Shown: positions 44,592-54,199, counted from the first letter of the stretch. The stretch is DNA of 64,000 nt from Sporosarcina sp. NCCP-2716 (GCF_023707985.1 NZ_BRCF01000002.1:224271-288270), one strand, 5' to 3'. The notes: generated from the letters alone by a model not told the origin. Numbers and translations: made by a program.

Positions 44592-44627
44592 GAAAAAGCG
44601 GAACCGGCTTACGGTTCCGCTTTTTTC
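44592..44627. terminator. Bidirectional terminator
   Basis: AAAAAGCGGAACC pairs with GGTTCCGCTTTTTT, between the convergent lipoprotein and ptsI genes. Confidence 0.9.
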
Positions 44628-46338
44628 ATTTGCTGTGTTCCTGTACGAACTTGATGATCTCCTCGGAAGTCCCCATCTGCAGGATTTCCGGGATGTAGCC
44701 TTCCCACTCGGCTTTCGATAATCCGGCAATCTGAGCACGGGCTTTCAGAATGCTCGACGGGCTCATCGAGAATTCGTCGAGTCCCATGCCGAGCAGGATC
44801 GGGATGACCAGCGGGTCGCCCGCCACTTCGCCGCACATGCCGGCCCACTTGCCTTCTTTGTGCGCTGCTGAAATGACATTATGGATGAGCCGCAGGACAG
44901 CCGGATGGTTCGGCTGATACAGATACGACACGGATTCGTTCATGCGGTCCGCCGCCATCGTGTACTGGATCAAGTCGTTCGTCCCGATCGAGAAGAAGTC
45001 GACCTCTTTTGCGAACAGGTCCGCAATGACTGCAGCAGCCGGAATCTCGAGCATCATTCCGACTTCATACGTGTCACTGATTGCAAAGCCGTCCGCTTTC
45101 AGTTTCTCTTCCTCTTCCAGCAGCATCTGCTTCGCCTGGCGGAACTCTTCGAGAGTCGCGATCATCGGGAACATGATCTTCAAGTTCCCGTGGACGCTCG
45201 CCCGCAGAAGTGCGCGGAGCTGCGTGCGGAACATGTCCGGCTGCGCGAAGCAGAGACGGATAGCACGCTCCCCAAGGAACGGGTTCATCTCTTCCGGTGT
45301 GCTGAAATAATTGAGCTCCTTGTCGCCGCCGATGTCGAGCGTCCGGACAACTGTCGGACGGTCGTCCATCGCCGTGAGGACAGCTTTGTATGCTTCCAGC
45401 TGTTCTTCTTCGGATGGCCAGTCGCTCTGCCCCATATAGAGGAACTCTGTGCGGAACAGACCGACGCCTTCCGCCCCGTTCTTGTCGGCGAGCGGCAGGT
45501 CGTCGATTGAAGCAATATTCGCACCCACTTCGACGTGCTGCCCATCGCTCGATGTCGTCGCTTCCGATACATAGCGATTCAGGAGTTCCTTGTCCTGCTG
45601 GAACTTTTCCTTCTTTCCTTCATACGTGCCGACTTCGGTATCTGCCGGATCGATAAGGACTGTGCCGTCCGTGCCGTCTACGATCACCCGGACGCCCTGT
45701 TCGATTGTGTCCATCGCAGTCTTCGTCCCGACGACTGCCGGGATCTCGAGCATCCGTCCGAGGATGGCGGAGTGCGACGTGCGGCCGCCGATATTCGTGA
45801 CGAACCCTTTGACGAACTCCTTGTTCAGCTGGGCTGTCGCGGATGGCGTCAGGTCGTCCGCGATGATGATGACTTCCTCATCGATCGCGGACGGATCAGA
45901 TACGTGGACTCCGAGCAGTTTTGCGAGGAGGCGCTTCGTGACATCACGGACATCCGCAGCGCGTTCCCGCATGTATTCGTTATCCATCGATTCGAACATG
46001 GCGGTGAAAGTGTCGGCAGCCTGCTGCAAAGCAAACTCCGCATTCACGCCCTGCTCGATGCTTCCGGTGACGCTCGACGTCAATTCAGGATCATTGAGCA
46101 CAAGCAAATGGGCCGCAAAGATGGCCGCTTTGTCTTCACCGAAGTTCTCGGCAGCTTTCAGACGGATCGCTTCCAGTTCTTCCGCCGCCTTCGACTTGGC
46201 CGATTCGAAGCGGGCGATTTCGTCAGCAGGATTGTCGATGGAGCGTTTTTCCACTGTCAGGTCGGGAGCTTCCAGACGGTATGCTTTGGCGATCGCGATG
46301 CCGTCGGAAACACCGATTCCTGTAAGTTGGCTGGTCAC
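44626..46338 (-). CDS. ptsI: PTS Enzyme I (PEP-protein phosphotransferase)
   Basis: Enzyme I, 570 residues, the first phosphotransfer protein of the sugar phosphotransferase system. The phosphorylated His is His189 in GGRTSHSAILGR. The C-terminal PEP-binding barrel shows GVGLFRTEFLYM, PTVVRTLDIGGDK and the active Cys in WAGMCGEVAGD. It passes phosphate from PEP to HPr. It overlaps ptsH by four bases. No Enzyme II gene lies in the window. Confidence 0.97.
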   Translation of the reverse strand: MTSQLTGIGVSDGIAIAKAYRLEAPDLTVEKRSIDNPADEIARFESAKSKAAEELEAIRLKAAENFGEDKAAIFAAHLLVLNDPELTSSVTGSIEQGVNAEFALQQAADTFTAMFESMDNEYMRERAADVRDVTKRLLAKLLGVHVSDPSAIDEEVIIIADDLTPSATAQLNKEFVKGFVTNIGGRTSHSAILGRMLEIPAVVGTKTAMDTIEQGVRVIVDGTDGTVLIDPADTEVGTYEGKKEKFQQDKELLNRYVSEATTSSDGQHVEVGANIASIDDLPLADKNGAEGVGLFRTEFLYMGQSDWPSEEEQLEAYKAVLTAMDDRPTVVRTLDIGGDKELNYFSTPEEMNPFLGERAIRLCFAQPDMFRTQLRALLRASVHGNLKIMFPMIATLEEFRQAKQMLLEEEEKLKADGFAISDTYEVGMMLEIPAAAVIADLFAKEVDFFSIGTNDLIQYTMAADRMNESVSYLYQPNHPAVLRLIHNVISAAHKEGKWAGMCGEVAGDPLVIPILLGMGLDEFSMSPSSILKARAQIAGLSKAEWEGYIPEILQMGTSEEIIKFVQEHSK

Positions 46339-46601
46339 TCGCCGATATTCTCCTGTTTCATGATCTCGTCCACTTTCGCGATCGCCTCTGCTGCGTCAGC
46401 GCCATCTGCTTCGATTTCGACTTGAGCACCCGATTCGATACCCATGCCCATGACACCCATGATCGATTTCATATTCGCTTTCTTGCCGTTATAGCCGATC
46501 GTCACGTCGGATTGGAACGGAGTGACGGCGGAGACGAGAAGTGAACAAGGACGTGCGTGAAGACCTTCGCTGCTAGTGATCGTGTACGTTTTCTTTTCCA
46601 T
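46335..46601 (-). CDS. ptsH: PTS phosphocarrier HPr
   Basis: Protein of 88 residues. The phosphotransfer His15 is in SSEGLHARPCSLL and the regulatory Ser46, the HPr kinase target, is in MKSIMGVMGMGI. Thus it can also act in catabolite repression with CcpA. Normal length. It lies 33 bases after a SIS-domain gene and is coupled to ptsI, at the end of an amino-sugar-type cluster rather than in the usual ptsGHI setting. Confidence 0.97.
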   Translation of the reverse strand: MEKKTYTITSSEGLHARPCSLLVSAVTPFQSDVTIGYNGKKANMKSIMGVMGMGIESGAQVEIEADGADAAEAIAKVDEIMKQENIGE

Positions 46602-46634
46602 GGGAAATCTCTCCTTTGAAGTTAAATAATGAAG

Positions 46635-47357
46635 TTAAAAATCGATGCGCCCGCTGTATCGGGCAACCAGCTGTTCGTTATGTGCTTCGTTTCCATCCAA
46701 ATTCCCGCTTCTGAAAACCGGTGCTGCCATGCCGTTTTCCTCCATATAGGAAACGGTTTCACAAAGCAGTGCATGAAGCAAAGCGTTCCCGATAACGGAA
46801 GACACAGGTCCGCACTGGATACCGCCGATCTGCAGGATTCCGTCCCCCGGCGGCACCTTCGTATCAAGCACGGCTGACACGATGTCCTCCAGCCGTTTTC
46901 CGGAAGCGTGACGGGAAGGATGTTCCTGTCCAGTATACCGTAAAGACTGCAAAGAAACCGTATATGCGCCTTGCGAAACGGCGTATTCCGCCGCGTCGAG
47001 CGGCACGGGATTCCGGCCCGACGTCGAGATGATGATCACTGCGTCGTCCGGCCGGATATCGAGCGACGGCAGGAACGTTTTGCCGAAAGCCGGATCCTTT
47101 TCGAGCGCGGACGACCGCAAAGCTCCCTCATGCAGCATGAGCGGCTCAATCGAAATCGGTTTGACTGGCGCCAGGCTCCCCGCCCGGTAGAACCCTTCCT
47201 GAGCAAGCAGCTGCGAATGCCCCGACCCGAACAGCTGGACGATGCCGCCGCGGCGGATCCGTTCCGCCAGTTCACCGGCAGCCGCTTTCAAAACTGGCTC
47301 CGCGTCCGTCTCCACTTCTTTCAGCAGTGCCTGCACTGCGTCAAAGTATGCATTCAT
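46635..47357 (-). CDS. UPF0309-type SIS domain sugar-phosphate protein
   Basis: Protein of 240 residues with one SIS domain. IVQLFGSGHSQLLAQEGFYR and IISTSGRNPVPLDAA are the phosphosugar-binding loops, and the end VFRSGNLDGNEAHNEQL is specific to UPF0309 proteins. These are thought to act on amino-sugar phosphates, but no reaction is established to my knowledge. ATG at 47357 follows GGGAGGTGAT. It lies four bases from the GntR-type gene, taking the place that nagB often holds. Confidence 0.85.
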   Translation of the reverse strand: MNAYFDAVQALLKEVETDAEPVLKAAAGELAERIRRGGIVQLFGSGHSQLLAQEGFYRAGSLAPVKPISIEPLMLHEGALRSSALEKDPAFGKTFLPSLDIRPDDAVIIISTSGRNPVPLDAAEYAVSQGAYTVSLQSLRYTGQEHPSRHASGKRLEDIVSAVLDTKVPPGDGILQIGGIQCGPVSSVIGNALLHALLCETVSYMEENGMAAPVFRSGNLDGNEAHNEQLVARYSGRIDF

Positions 47358-47361
47358 ACGA

Positions 47362-48138
47362 TCACCTCCCGATTTCACTGATGAATTTATACCGGTCCGC
47401 CCGGTATGTGCTGCGGACCACTTCGAACGGCCGGCCGTCATCCAGCATACTGATGCGCTCGATGAGGACGACAGCTGCCGGCAGGCTGATTTGCAGATAC
47501 TCGGCGTCGTCCAGCTTCGCAAGCGCGGCTTCCATCCGCTGGGTCGCCTGACCGATCACGAGATGCGCCTGCTGCTCGATATACGCATAGAGCGATCCCT
47601 GCAGCGCTTCTTCCGTCAGTTCCGGCAGCAGTCCGACCGGCAGGAAGGACCGCTCGATCGCCATCGGCGTGTTGTCCGCATAGCGGATCCGGATGATCTT
47701 GTAGACGGACGCTTCCCCGTCCAAGCCGAGTTTCGCCGCAATCTGCGCGTCCGGCTGCACGATGCTGAAACCGATGAGCTTCGTGCCGGGAACGAATCCC
47801 CGCGCTTTCATGTCTTCCGTGAAACTGGTCAGCCCGTTCAGCGGCTGTTCCATCTTCTCTTCTGCTACAAAGGTTCCTCTGCCCTTTTCCCGGTACAGTA
47901 AACCCTCTTTCACTAAATTCAGGAGCGCCTGCCGCACCGTCATCCGGCTGACTCCGAATTGGGCGGACAGATCGCGCTCCGAAGGGATCAGCGAGTTGAC
48001 GGGATAGGTCCCCTCGGCGATGCGTTCCCGCAGCAGCTCCTCGATCTGGACGTAGATCGGGATAGCGGATTGTTTGTCAACGATCGGGAGCACCCCCACT
48101 CCGGCTTGCGGTGAATCCTCTCTGCGTGCTGTGGTCAC
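47362..48138 (-). CDS. GntR/HutC-family regulator, NagR (YvoA)-like
   Basis: Regulator of 258 residues. The winged helix (about 25-95) includes LIPSERDLSAQFGVSRMTVRQ and KGRGTFVAE; a UTRA ligand domain follows (about 105-250). It closely follows the NagR/YvoA pattern, a repressor released by glucosamine-6-phosphate or GlcNAc-6-phosphate. GTG at 48138 overlaps the nagA stop by four bases. The N-terminal 20 residues are longer than in YvoA; a later start at LPIVDKQSAIPIYVQ is conceivable. Confidence 0.88.
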   Translation of the reverse strand: MTTARREDSPQAGVGVLPIVDKQSAIPIYVQIEELLRERIAEGTYPVNSLIPSERDLSAQFGVSRMTVRQALLNLVKEGLLYREKGRGTFVAEEKMEQPLNGLTSFTEDMKARGFVPGTKLIGFSIVQPDAQIAAKLGLDGEASVYKIIRIRYADNTPMAIERSFLPVGLLPELTEEALQGSLYAYIEQQAHLVIGQATQRMEAALAKLDDAEYLQISLPAAVVLIERISMLDDGRPFEVVRSTYRADRYKFISEIGR

Positions 48139-49241
48139 TGGTTTTCATCGCGCTCATACCCTGTCCTGCCTCCACAGATGGTCCGTACGACGTTCCATCG
48201 GTCATCGAGCACGACGAGATCCGCATCCTTGCCGGCAGCGATAGCGCCCTTCTGCGTGAGGCCGAGCTGGCGTGCCGCGTTGCCTGACGTGATCTTCGCC
48301 ATGTCGACGGGTCCAAGGCCGAGCAGCTCCGCCACATTCTTCACCGCCTGATCCATCTTCAGAATACTTCCCGCAAGCGCTCCGTTCGTCAGCCGCGCGT
48401 CAGTCTCTGTCACGTGCACAGGCTGTCCGCCGAGCTCATACTCGCCCGGCTCGAGCCCTTTCGCCCGCATCGCGTCCGTGATCAGAACGAGGCGTTCCGG
48501 TCCTTTCATGCGGTAGGCCAGCTCCACCGATTTCGGATGACTGTGGATGAAGTCCGCGATGATTTCAGCGGACAGTCCATCCGTCAGCAGCGCGCCGCCG
48601 ATCGCTCCCGGCTCCCGGTGATGGAACGGCGACATCTGGTTGTACAAATGGGTCGCCTGTTTCGCTCCTGCTTCTGCGGCTTCTTCCATCTGTTCAACCG
48701 TCGCATCCGTGTGACCGAGAGAAGCGATGACGTTCTCCGACGCCAACTTGCGGATGAACGCCATTCCGTCCGGCTCCTCTGGCGCGAGCGTCACCATCTT
48801 GATCTTGCCGCCGGACTCCTGCTGCCAGCGGTCGAACTGATCGGCATCCGGCGGGCAGATGTACTGCAGCGGCTGTGCTCCCGCGCGTTTCGATGATACG
48901 AACGGCCCTTCCAAATGGACGCCGAGCATGTCGGCCTGTCCCGGTCCTGAATTGAACGCGGCCAGGTTCTTCATCGCCGCGCTGATCGCTTCCGGCGCCT
49001 GCGTCATGGAAGTCGCAAGGAAAGAGGTCGTCCCTTCTTTCGGCAGGACGTCCGCCATCGTCCGGATCGCTTCCGGTGTCGCGTCCATGACGTCCGCACC
49101 TGCCGCCCCGTGGATATGCATGTCGATGAATCCCGGCAGCACATATTGTCCTGCTGCGTCGACCTGCTCGTCCGCTTTGTACTCCAGATTTCTGCCGACT
49201 TCCACGATGCGTCCGTCTTCGATCAGCACATCGCCTTTGTC
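48135..49241 (-). other. nagA: NagA portion of the chimera (N-terminally truncated nagA)
   Basis: 368 residues matching N-acetylglucosamine-6-phosphate deacetylase, which gives glucosamine-6-phosphate and acetate. The metal and catalytic residues remain: PGFIDMHIHG, GVHLEGPF, SLGHTDAT, ATHLYNQM and the catalytic Asp in VLITDAM. Normal NagA has about 385-395 residues; the first strand of the small beta domain is lost. A GTG (Val687) after AAAGG could be a weak internal start. It precedes gntR with a four-base overlap. Confidence 0.85.
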
Positions 49242-51287
49242 CAGCAGACGTTTCTTCAGATCATCCCGCAGCGAAGCGAGCTGATCGATATCGTCCCCTT
49301 TCACAGTCACCGTGACCGGCGCGCCGACAGGAGGTCCCTGGACGATCGTATTCAGGAAGATTTCTGCATCCGGATTGCGTTTCCGCAGTTCCGGTTCCCA
49401 TTTGTTGATGAATTCCGAGGCGCTAATCTGCGCTTTCTTCACACGGAACACTGCCTGCCCGGTGTTCTCCCCCGTATTGTCCATCGACGCGGCAAACAGG
49501 TTCGGCAGGCCATCGCCTGTAAACAGGGCCGTCTCCTTGACGCTGCCGTCCTCTTCCGCCACTTCGTCCATGATACGCTGGAGTTCGTTGTTCGTTTCAT
49601 CGAGCGCCGTCCCTTCGGCCAGGCGGACGTTCATCGTCACTTCTTCCTTATCGGCAGCCGGGAAGAATTCGAACGGCGTCAGCAGCGCCAGGAACAGCAG
49701 GCCGGTCGCGATCACCAGGCCGCCGAGCCCGACGAGCAGCGGACGCTTCAAGACAGACCGCAGCACCTTTTCCGAATAGAAGACCGCGATCTTCTCGAGC
49801 GGCTTGCCGAGGAATCCAGGTGTGTCGGAAATTTTCTTCCCGCGGCGTTTTGTTTTGATATACTGCATCATCGGCACGAGCGTCACCGACAGAATTGTCG
49901 ACGCGATGATCGTCGTAATCAAAATGCTCGGCAACGCTTTGATGAACGCCCCATTGCCGCCCGACAGCAGGAGCAGCGGCGAAAACGTCACGACGATGGC
50001 GAGACTGGAAGAAATGATCGACGAATACACTTCCTTCACGCCGTTCACCGCGCCGTCCAGCGCGGAATCCCCAAGCTTGTAACGGCGCTGAATATTATCG
50101 TTCACGACGATGCTGTCATCGACCAGAATCCCGATCGCGATGATCAGCCCAATCACCGAAATCTGGTTCAAGTCCACGCCCATGAATGGAATTGGAATGA
50201 GACCAGTCAATACGGACGCAAGCACTGTCAGCGCCACCGCAAACGACCCGAACCATGTCAGCCCGGCCGTCGTCACGACGAGCACCGCAATAACTGCGAT
50301 CAGCAGGGACACATACAGACTGTCGAAGATCGTGTTCACGTTGTCCGCCTGCGATTCGTACGTATGGGCAGATACCTCGTCCGGCAATCCGCTGATGAAC
50401 CCATCCATCTTCTTAGCGACGGTTTTGTCCATTGACGGGATATCCTGCCCCGGCTGCAGGAAGACCGTATAGGAAACAGCCGGCTCCCCGTCGAAGGTTA
50501 CGATGTCCTTCACCTCTGCATCCGACTCACCGATGTCCGCAAGCTTCGACAGCGGCACGGCAGCATCCCCGATCTGCAGGGACTTGAGCTTATCGATGCC
50601 GTCTTCCTGCTGGACGCTCAGTACGACGCGTTCCTTGCCGTCGTCATGCGTTCCGAGCGCCACCGGCTGGTTCGCCTGCTGCAGCACGCTCAGCACGTCA
50701 TACGGCTGCAGGCGGTATTCCGCAAGTTTCGCCGGATCGAGGTCGATGATCACCTGCTTTTCGGCATATCCTTTCACCGTCGCGCCGGCCACTCCCTCGA
50801 TCGACTGGATATCATCCGACAGCGCCGCAAAATCGGTCTCCAGTTCCTCCAGTGCCTTCTCATCCCCGGTGAACATATAGGAAACGAGCGGGAATGCCAG
50901 ATCGAGCTTCTTCACTTCAGGCGTCTGCGCATTATCCGGCAGCTCGCCGGCCGCCTTCTGCACCTCCGACTGCAGCTCACTGAGTGTCTGCTCTGAATCC
51001 ACCCCGTCCTTCAGTGAAATCGTGATGATGGACGCGGAGTTGGCCGATACCGACTGCAGCGTATCGATGCCGTCCACTTTCTTCACGGCACGCTCTAGCG
51101 GATTCGTCAGCGCCCGCTCCGTCTCTTCGGGTTCCGCCCCCGGCAGGATCGCCGACACCATCACAAGATCGACCGGCGTCTCCGGAATCTCCCGTTTCGG
51201 AAGCGTCAAAAACGTATACACGCCGACTAACATGAGAATGAATATAAGAAAAATGAACAGCTTACTCCGTTTCAATAAATAGGCCAC
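48135..51287 (-). CDS. In-frame chimera: RND efflux pump N-part fused to NagA
   Basis: Single open frame of 1050 residues. Residues 1-682 are a Gram-positive RND transporter (SwrC-like). It has TM1 at about 9-28, a first porter loop, TM2-TM6 at about 322-475 with the Asp pair in ILVDDSIVVND, TM7 at about 517-536 and part of the second porter loop. From residue 683 it is N-acetylglucosamine-6-phosphate deacetylase lacking only about its first 20 residues. TM8-TM12 of the pump are absent. By topology the NagA part would lie outside the membrane, so the chimera should serve neither function. A real deletion and a local assembly error both fit. The start is GTG at 51287 after GGGGAGG. Confidence 0.85.
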   Translation of the reverse strand: MAYLLKRSKLFIFLIFILMLVGVYTFLTLPKREIPETPVDLVMVSAILPGAEPEETERALTNPLERAVKKVDGIDTLQSVSANSASIITISLKDGVDSEQTLSELQSEVQKAAGELPDNAQTPEVKKLDLAFPLVSYMFTGDEKALEELETDFAALSDDIQSIEGVAGATVKGYAEKQVIIDLDPAKLAEYRLQPYDVLSVLQQANQPVALGTHDDGKERVVLSVQQEDGIDKLKSLQIGDAAVPLSKLADIGESDAEVKDIVTFDGEPAVSYTVFLQPGQDIPSMDKTVAKKMDGFISGLPDEVSAHTYESQADNVNTIFDSLYVSLLIAVIAVLVVTTAGLTWFGSFAVALTVLASVLTGLIPIPFMGVDLNQISVIGLIIAIGILVDDSIVVNDNIQRRYKLGDSALDGAVNGVKEVYSSIISSSLAIVVTFSPLLLLSGGNGAFIKALPSILITTIIASTILSVTLVPMMQYIKTKRRGKKISDTPGFLGKPLEKIAVFYSEKVLRSVLKRPLLVGLGGLVIATGLLFLALLTPFEFFPAADKEEVTMNVRLAEGTALDETNNELQRIMDEVAEEDGSVKETALFTGDGLPNLFAASMDNTGENTGQAVFRVKKAQISASEFINKWEPELRKRNPDAEIFLNTIVQGPPVGAPVTVTVKGDDIDQLASLRDDLKKRLLDKGDVLIEDGRIVEVGRNLEYKADEQVDAAGQYVLPGFIDMHIHGAAGADVMDATPEAIRTMADVLPKEGTTSFLATSMTQAPEAISAAMKNLAAFNSGPGQADMLGVHLEGPFVSSKRAGAQPLQYICPPDADQFDRWQQESGGKIKMVTLAPEEPDGMAFIRKLASENVIASLGHTDATVEQMEEAAEAGAKQATHLYNQMSPFHHREPGAIGGALLTDGLSAEIIADFIHSHPKSVELAYRMKGPERLVLITDAMRAKGLEPGEYELGGQPVHVTETDARLTNGALAGSILKMDQAVKNVAELLGLGPVDMAKITSGNAARQLGLTQKGAIAAGKDADLVVLDDRWNVVRTICGGRTGYERDENQ
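49242..51287 (-). pseudogene. 3'-truncated RND transporter portion of the chimera
   Basis: First 682 residues of a pump that normally has about 1000-1060. It stops in the second extracytoplasmic domain after the segment QLASLRDDLKKRLL. Half of the membrane helices, including the mirror set TM8-TM12, are gone, so it cannot transport on its own. Confidence 0.8.
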
Positions 51288-51398
51288 TGGACCAAACCTC
51301 CCCTTCTATAGATGAATCAATCAATCTACTGTACTTCCATCATGCCACAGCCGTTTGCCGACCACAATTTTGGAACGTCAGAAAAGACAGAGAATCGT

Positions 51399-51427
51399 TT
51401 GACAAGGACAACTGAATCTTGTACAGT
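51399..51427 (+). promoter_or_regulatory. Sigma-A promoter of guaC
   Basis: TTGACA (51399-51404) and TACAGT (51422-51427) are 17 bases apart, about 62 bases upstream of the guaC start. Confidence 0.75.
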
Positions 51428-51489
51428 ACATAAGGACGAACAATTTAAGGTGAGTCCGACAAATTATTCGCTTTTAGGAGTGTTCACTA

Positions 51490-52473
51490 ATGGATGTAGT
51501 ATTCGATTATGAAGATATTCAACTGATTCCCGCAAAATGTATCGTCGACAGCCGTTCCGAATGTGATACGTCCGTCCGACTTGGAAAGTATACGTTCCGC
51601 CTGCCGGTCGTCCCTGCCAATATGCAAACTATCATTGACGAAAAAATTGCCGTCCAGCTCGCTGAAGGCGGTTATTTCTATATTATGCACCGGTTCGATC
51701 CGGCTTCCCGCCCGGCGTTCATCCGCGACATGCACAGCCGCGGCCTGATCGCTTCCATCAGTGTCGGCGTCAAGGACGATGAATATGGATTCGTCGAGCA
51801 GCTCGCTGCGGACTCCCTCATCCCTGACTACATTACGATCGACATCGCGCATGGCCACTCGAATGCCGTGATTCGTATGATCCAGCACATTAAGAAGCAC
51901 TTGCCGGAAAGCTTCGTCATCGCCGGTAACGTCGGCACGCCGGAAGCCGTCCGTGAACTCGAAAACGCCGGAGCGGACGCCACGAAAGTCGGCATCGGCC
52001 CCGGAAAAGTATGCATCACGAAAATCAAAACCGGTTTCGGAACAGGCGGCTGGCAGCTCGCTGCGGTCCGCTGGTGTGCGAAAGCCGCTTCCAAGCCGAT
52101 CATCGCTGACGGCGGCATCCGCACCCACGGCGATATCGCGAAATCCGTCCGATTCGGCGCAAGCATGGTGATGATCGGATCCCTGTTCGCAGGACACGAA
52201 GAATCCCCGGGCCAGACGGTCGAACAAGACGGAGAGACGTACAAAGAGTACTTCGGCTCTGCGTCTGAATTCCAAAAAGGCGAAAAGAAGAACGTCGAAG
52301 GCAAGAAGATGTACGTCGAATACAAAGGACCGCTTCAGGATACGCTGACGGAAATGGAACAGGATCTCCAGTCCTCCATCTCCTACGCAGGAGGCCGCAG
52401 CCTGGACGCCATCCGCACGGTCGACTACGCCATCGTCAAAAACTCCATCTTCAACGGTGACAAAGTCTACTAA
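51490..52473 (+). CDS. guaC: GMP reductase GuaC
   Basis: TIM-barrel enzyme of 327 residues that converts GMP to IMP with NADPH in purine salvage. The catalytic Cys is in [18 protein letters not shown], followed by the NADPH and GMP loops [16 protein letters not shown] and [13 protein letters not shown]. The Ile-Thr-Lys form after Cys and the absence of CBS domains distinguish it from IMP dehydrogenase. TTAGGAG precedes the ATG. It has its own promoter and terminator. Confidence 0.95.
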   Translation: MDVVFDYEDIQLIPAKCIVDSRSECDTSVRLGKYTFRLPVVPANMQTIIDEKIAVQLAEGGYFYIMHRFDPASRPAFIRDMHSRGLIASISVGVKDDEYGFVEQLAADSLIPDYITIDIAHGHSNAVIRMIQHIKKHLPESFVIAGNVGTPEAVRELENAGADATKVGIGPGKVCITKIKTGFGTGGWQLAAVRWCAKAASKPIIADGGIRTHGDIAKSVRFGASMVMIGSLFAGHEESPGQTVEQDGETYKEYFGSASEFQKGEKKNVEGKKMYVEYKGPLQDTLTEMEQDLQSSISYAGGRSLDAIRTVDYAIVKNSIFNGDKVY

Positions 52474-52487
52474 TAAACTGCACGCCG

Positions 52488-52524
52488 AAAAACCGGAATC
52501 CGCTCCATGCGGGTTCCGGTTTTT
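52488..52524. terminator. Bidirectional terminator
   Basis: AAAAACCGGAA pairs with TTCCGGTTTTT between convergent guaC and the YIP1-type gene. Confidence 0.88.
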
Positions 52525-52534
52525 ACAATACCTA

Positions 52535-53167
52535 TTAAAAGGCGAAAGAGAAGAACAGGACGAGCATGACAGCAATTGCGGCGATGATCAGGAACCCGGC
52601 TGCAATCACAACGAGGACGACGCCGAACCCACGCCATGCAGAAAAGCCGTGGATGAGTCCGATCCCTTTGCATGAAATGACAAGGGAGTAGATACCGAGT
52701 GCAAATGTCAGGAAGTTGACGAGCGCAAAAACGGCGAGTGGCAAGTACGTGATCTCAAAACTTCCGGCAGGCGGCTCCATGAATGCCTTCTTCCCGAAAG
52801 CGGCGATGATCCAGTAGTTCACCGGAGCCATCCAGATCATCGGGATGGAAGAAGCCGGAACAATGCGCAGCATCTCCGAAAACGTCCCGTGTCCGCCGAA
52901 CATCCCTTTCCCGATCCACGTATACAGCGCAGCGCCGATCACCCAAGAGATGAGTGCCCCGACGAACGTCAGGACGATCAGTACGACGATCAGCGCACCG
53001 AGCGGCAGATTCGTGAACAGGTTGGCATTCCCCGCCTGGTAGCCCCCAGTCGCAAGGGCGGCAAGTGCCAGGATGAAGACCGCATATTTCAGCGACACCT
53101 GTTTTCTCATATATTCCAATACTTCCATCGGCCGAGACCAGATGGTGATAAGCGGTTTACCATTCAT
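52535..53167 (-). CDS. YIP1-family membrane protein
   Basis: Membrane protein of 210 residues with five hydrophobic segments (about 28-45, 55-85, 105-125, 140-165, 180-208). The N-terminal ITIWSRPMEVLEYM is typical of bacterial YIP1 proteins. The family is widespread in Bacillales and has no firm function. AAGGAGG precedes the ATG. It diverges from the alpha/beta hydrolase gene. Confidence 0.82.
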   Translation of the reverse strand: MNGKPLITIWSRPMEVLEYMRKQVSLKYAVFILALAALATGGYQAGNANLFTNLPLGALIVVLIVLTFVGALISWVIGAALYTWIGKGMFGGHGTFSEMLRIVPASSIPMIWMAPVNYWIIAAFGKKAFMEPPAGSFEITYLPLAVFALVNFLTFALGIYSLVISCKGIGLIHGFSAWRGFGVVLVVIAAGFLIIAAIAVMLVLFFSFAF

Positions 53168-53245
53168 TATAAAATTCCTCCTTGAAGTTCAGGCTCCCTA
53201 TTCAGTGAAAAGATGGTAAACTGAGAACACTGGGGGTGGGATTTT

Positions 53246-54199
53246 TTGAAAAGAAAAATATGGGCAGCAACTATTTTGGTCGTGATCGTTCTTCTGGCCG
53301 GCCTGATCTTTGCCGGCAACTACTTTTACGATCAAGGCATTAAGCGGGGCACCGAAGTCAAACTGCACAGCGAACCGGAAGGCGTCAATGACCTGGCGTC
53401 CGACGAAGACCGGGCGCTGCTGAAGGAAGCGAATGACTGGTACGCCGGACAGGACAAAAATACGATCACGATGAAATCCTACGATAACTTGAAACTGAAA
53501 GCGCAGTTCATCAAGAACAAAGAGAACCCGGATCATCAGGCGGTCATCCTCGTCCACGGATTCCGGAACACCGGCGATGATATGGGCAAATACGCGAAGT
53601 TCTATTACGACCGCGGGTTCGATATCCTGCTGCCGGACGCGCGCGGCCACGGACAGAGCGAGGGCGATTACATCGGCTACGGCTGGCACGAGCGGCTCGA
53701 CATGAAAGACTGGATCACATACCTTATCCAACAGCATGACGCAGAAGAGATCATTTTACAAGGAAATTCCATGGGCGCTGCGACCGTTCTCATGACGAGC
53801 GGGGAAACATTGCCCGATCAGGTGAAAGGGATCGTCGCGGACAGTTCGTACAGCACCGTCAAGGACGAACTCGCCCACCAGCTGAAATCCATCTACGGCT
53901 TGCCGGCGTTCCCCCTTCTTGACGTGACGAGTGTCATCGCCAAAATCCGGGCGGGCTACACGCTGCAGGAAGCCTCCGCCGTCGATCAGGTGCGCAAGAA
54001 CACCAAGCCGCTGCTTCTCATCCACGGCGACAAGGACGACCTTGTGCCGACGGACATGGCGGACATCCTGTATAAAGCGGCCGGCGGGGACAAGGAATTG
54101 TGGATTGTGGAGGACGCAGGCCATACGAAAGCCTATGACAACCGCACCACAGAGTATGAAGGAAAGCTGTCGGACTTCCTCGACCGCGCACTCGACTGA
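53246..54199 (+). CDS. Membrane-anchored alpha/beta hydrolase
   Basis: Protein of 317 residues with one N-terminal membrane segment (about 6-24) that acts as uncleaved anchor or signal. The hydrolase domain shows the oxyanion strand VILVHGFRNTG, nucleophile elbow LQGNSMGAATVL, acidic residue in IHGDKDDLVP and the final His in EDAGHTKAYD. It resembles the YqkD/BAAT-like esterase group of Bacillus. Substrate unknown. TTG at 53246 is the start, with GGGGGTGGG upstream. Confidence 0.88.
   Translation: MKRKIWAATILVVIVLLAGLIFAGNYFYDQGIKRGTEVKLHSEPEGVNDLASDEDRALLKEANDWYAGQDKNTITMKSYDNLKLKAQFIKNKENPDHQAVILVHGFRNTGDDMGKYAKFYYDRGFDILLPDARGHGQSEGDYIGYGWHERLDMKDWITYLIQQHDAEEIILQGNSMGAATVLMTSGETLPDQVKGIVADSSYSTVKDELAHQLKSIYGLPAFPLLDVTSVIAKIRAGYTLQEASAVDQVRKNTKPLLLIHGDKDDLVPTDMADILYKAAGGDKELWIVEDAGHTKAYDNRTTEYEGKLSDFLDRALD

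Noticed and set aside
49110..50435. Plus-strand frame of 441 codons opposite the RND-NagA chimera
   Set aside because: Antisense shadow, rich in His, Arg and Gln, without any recognisable fold.
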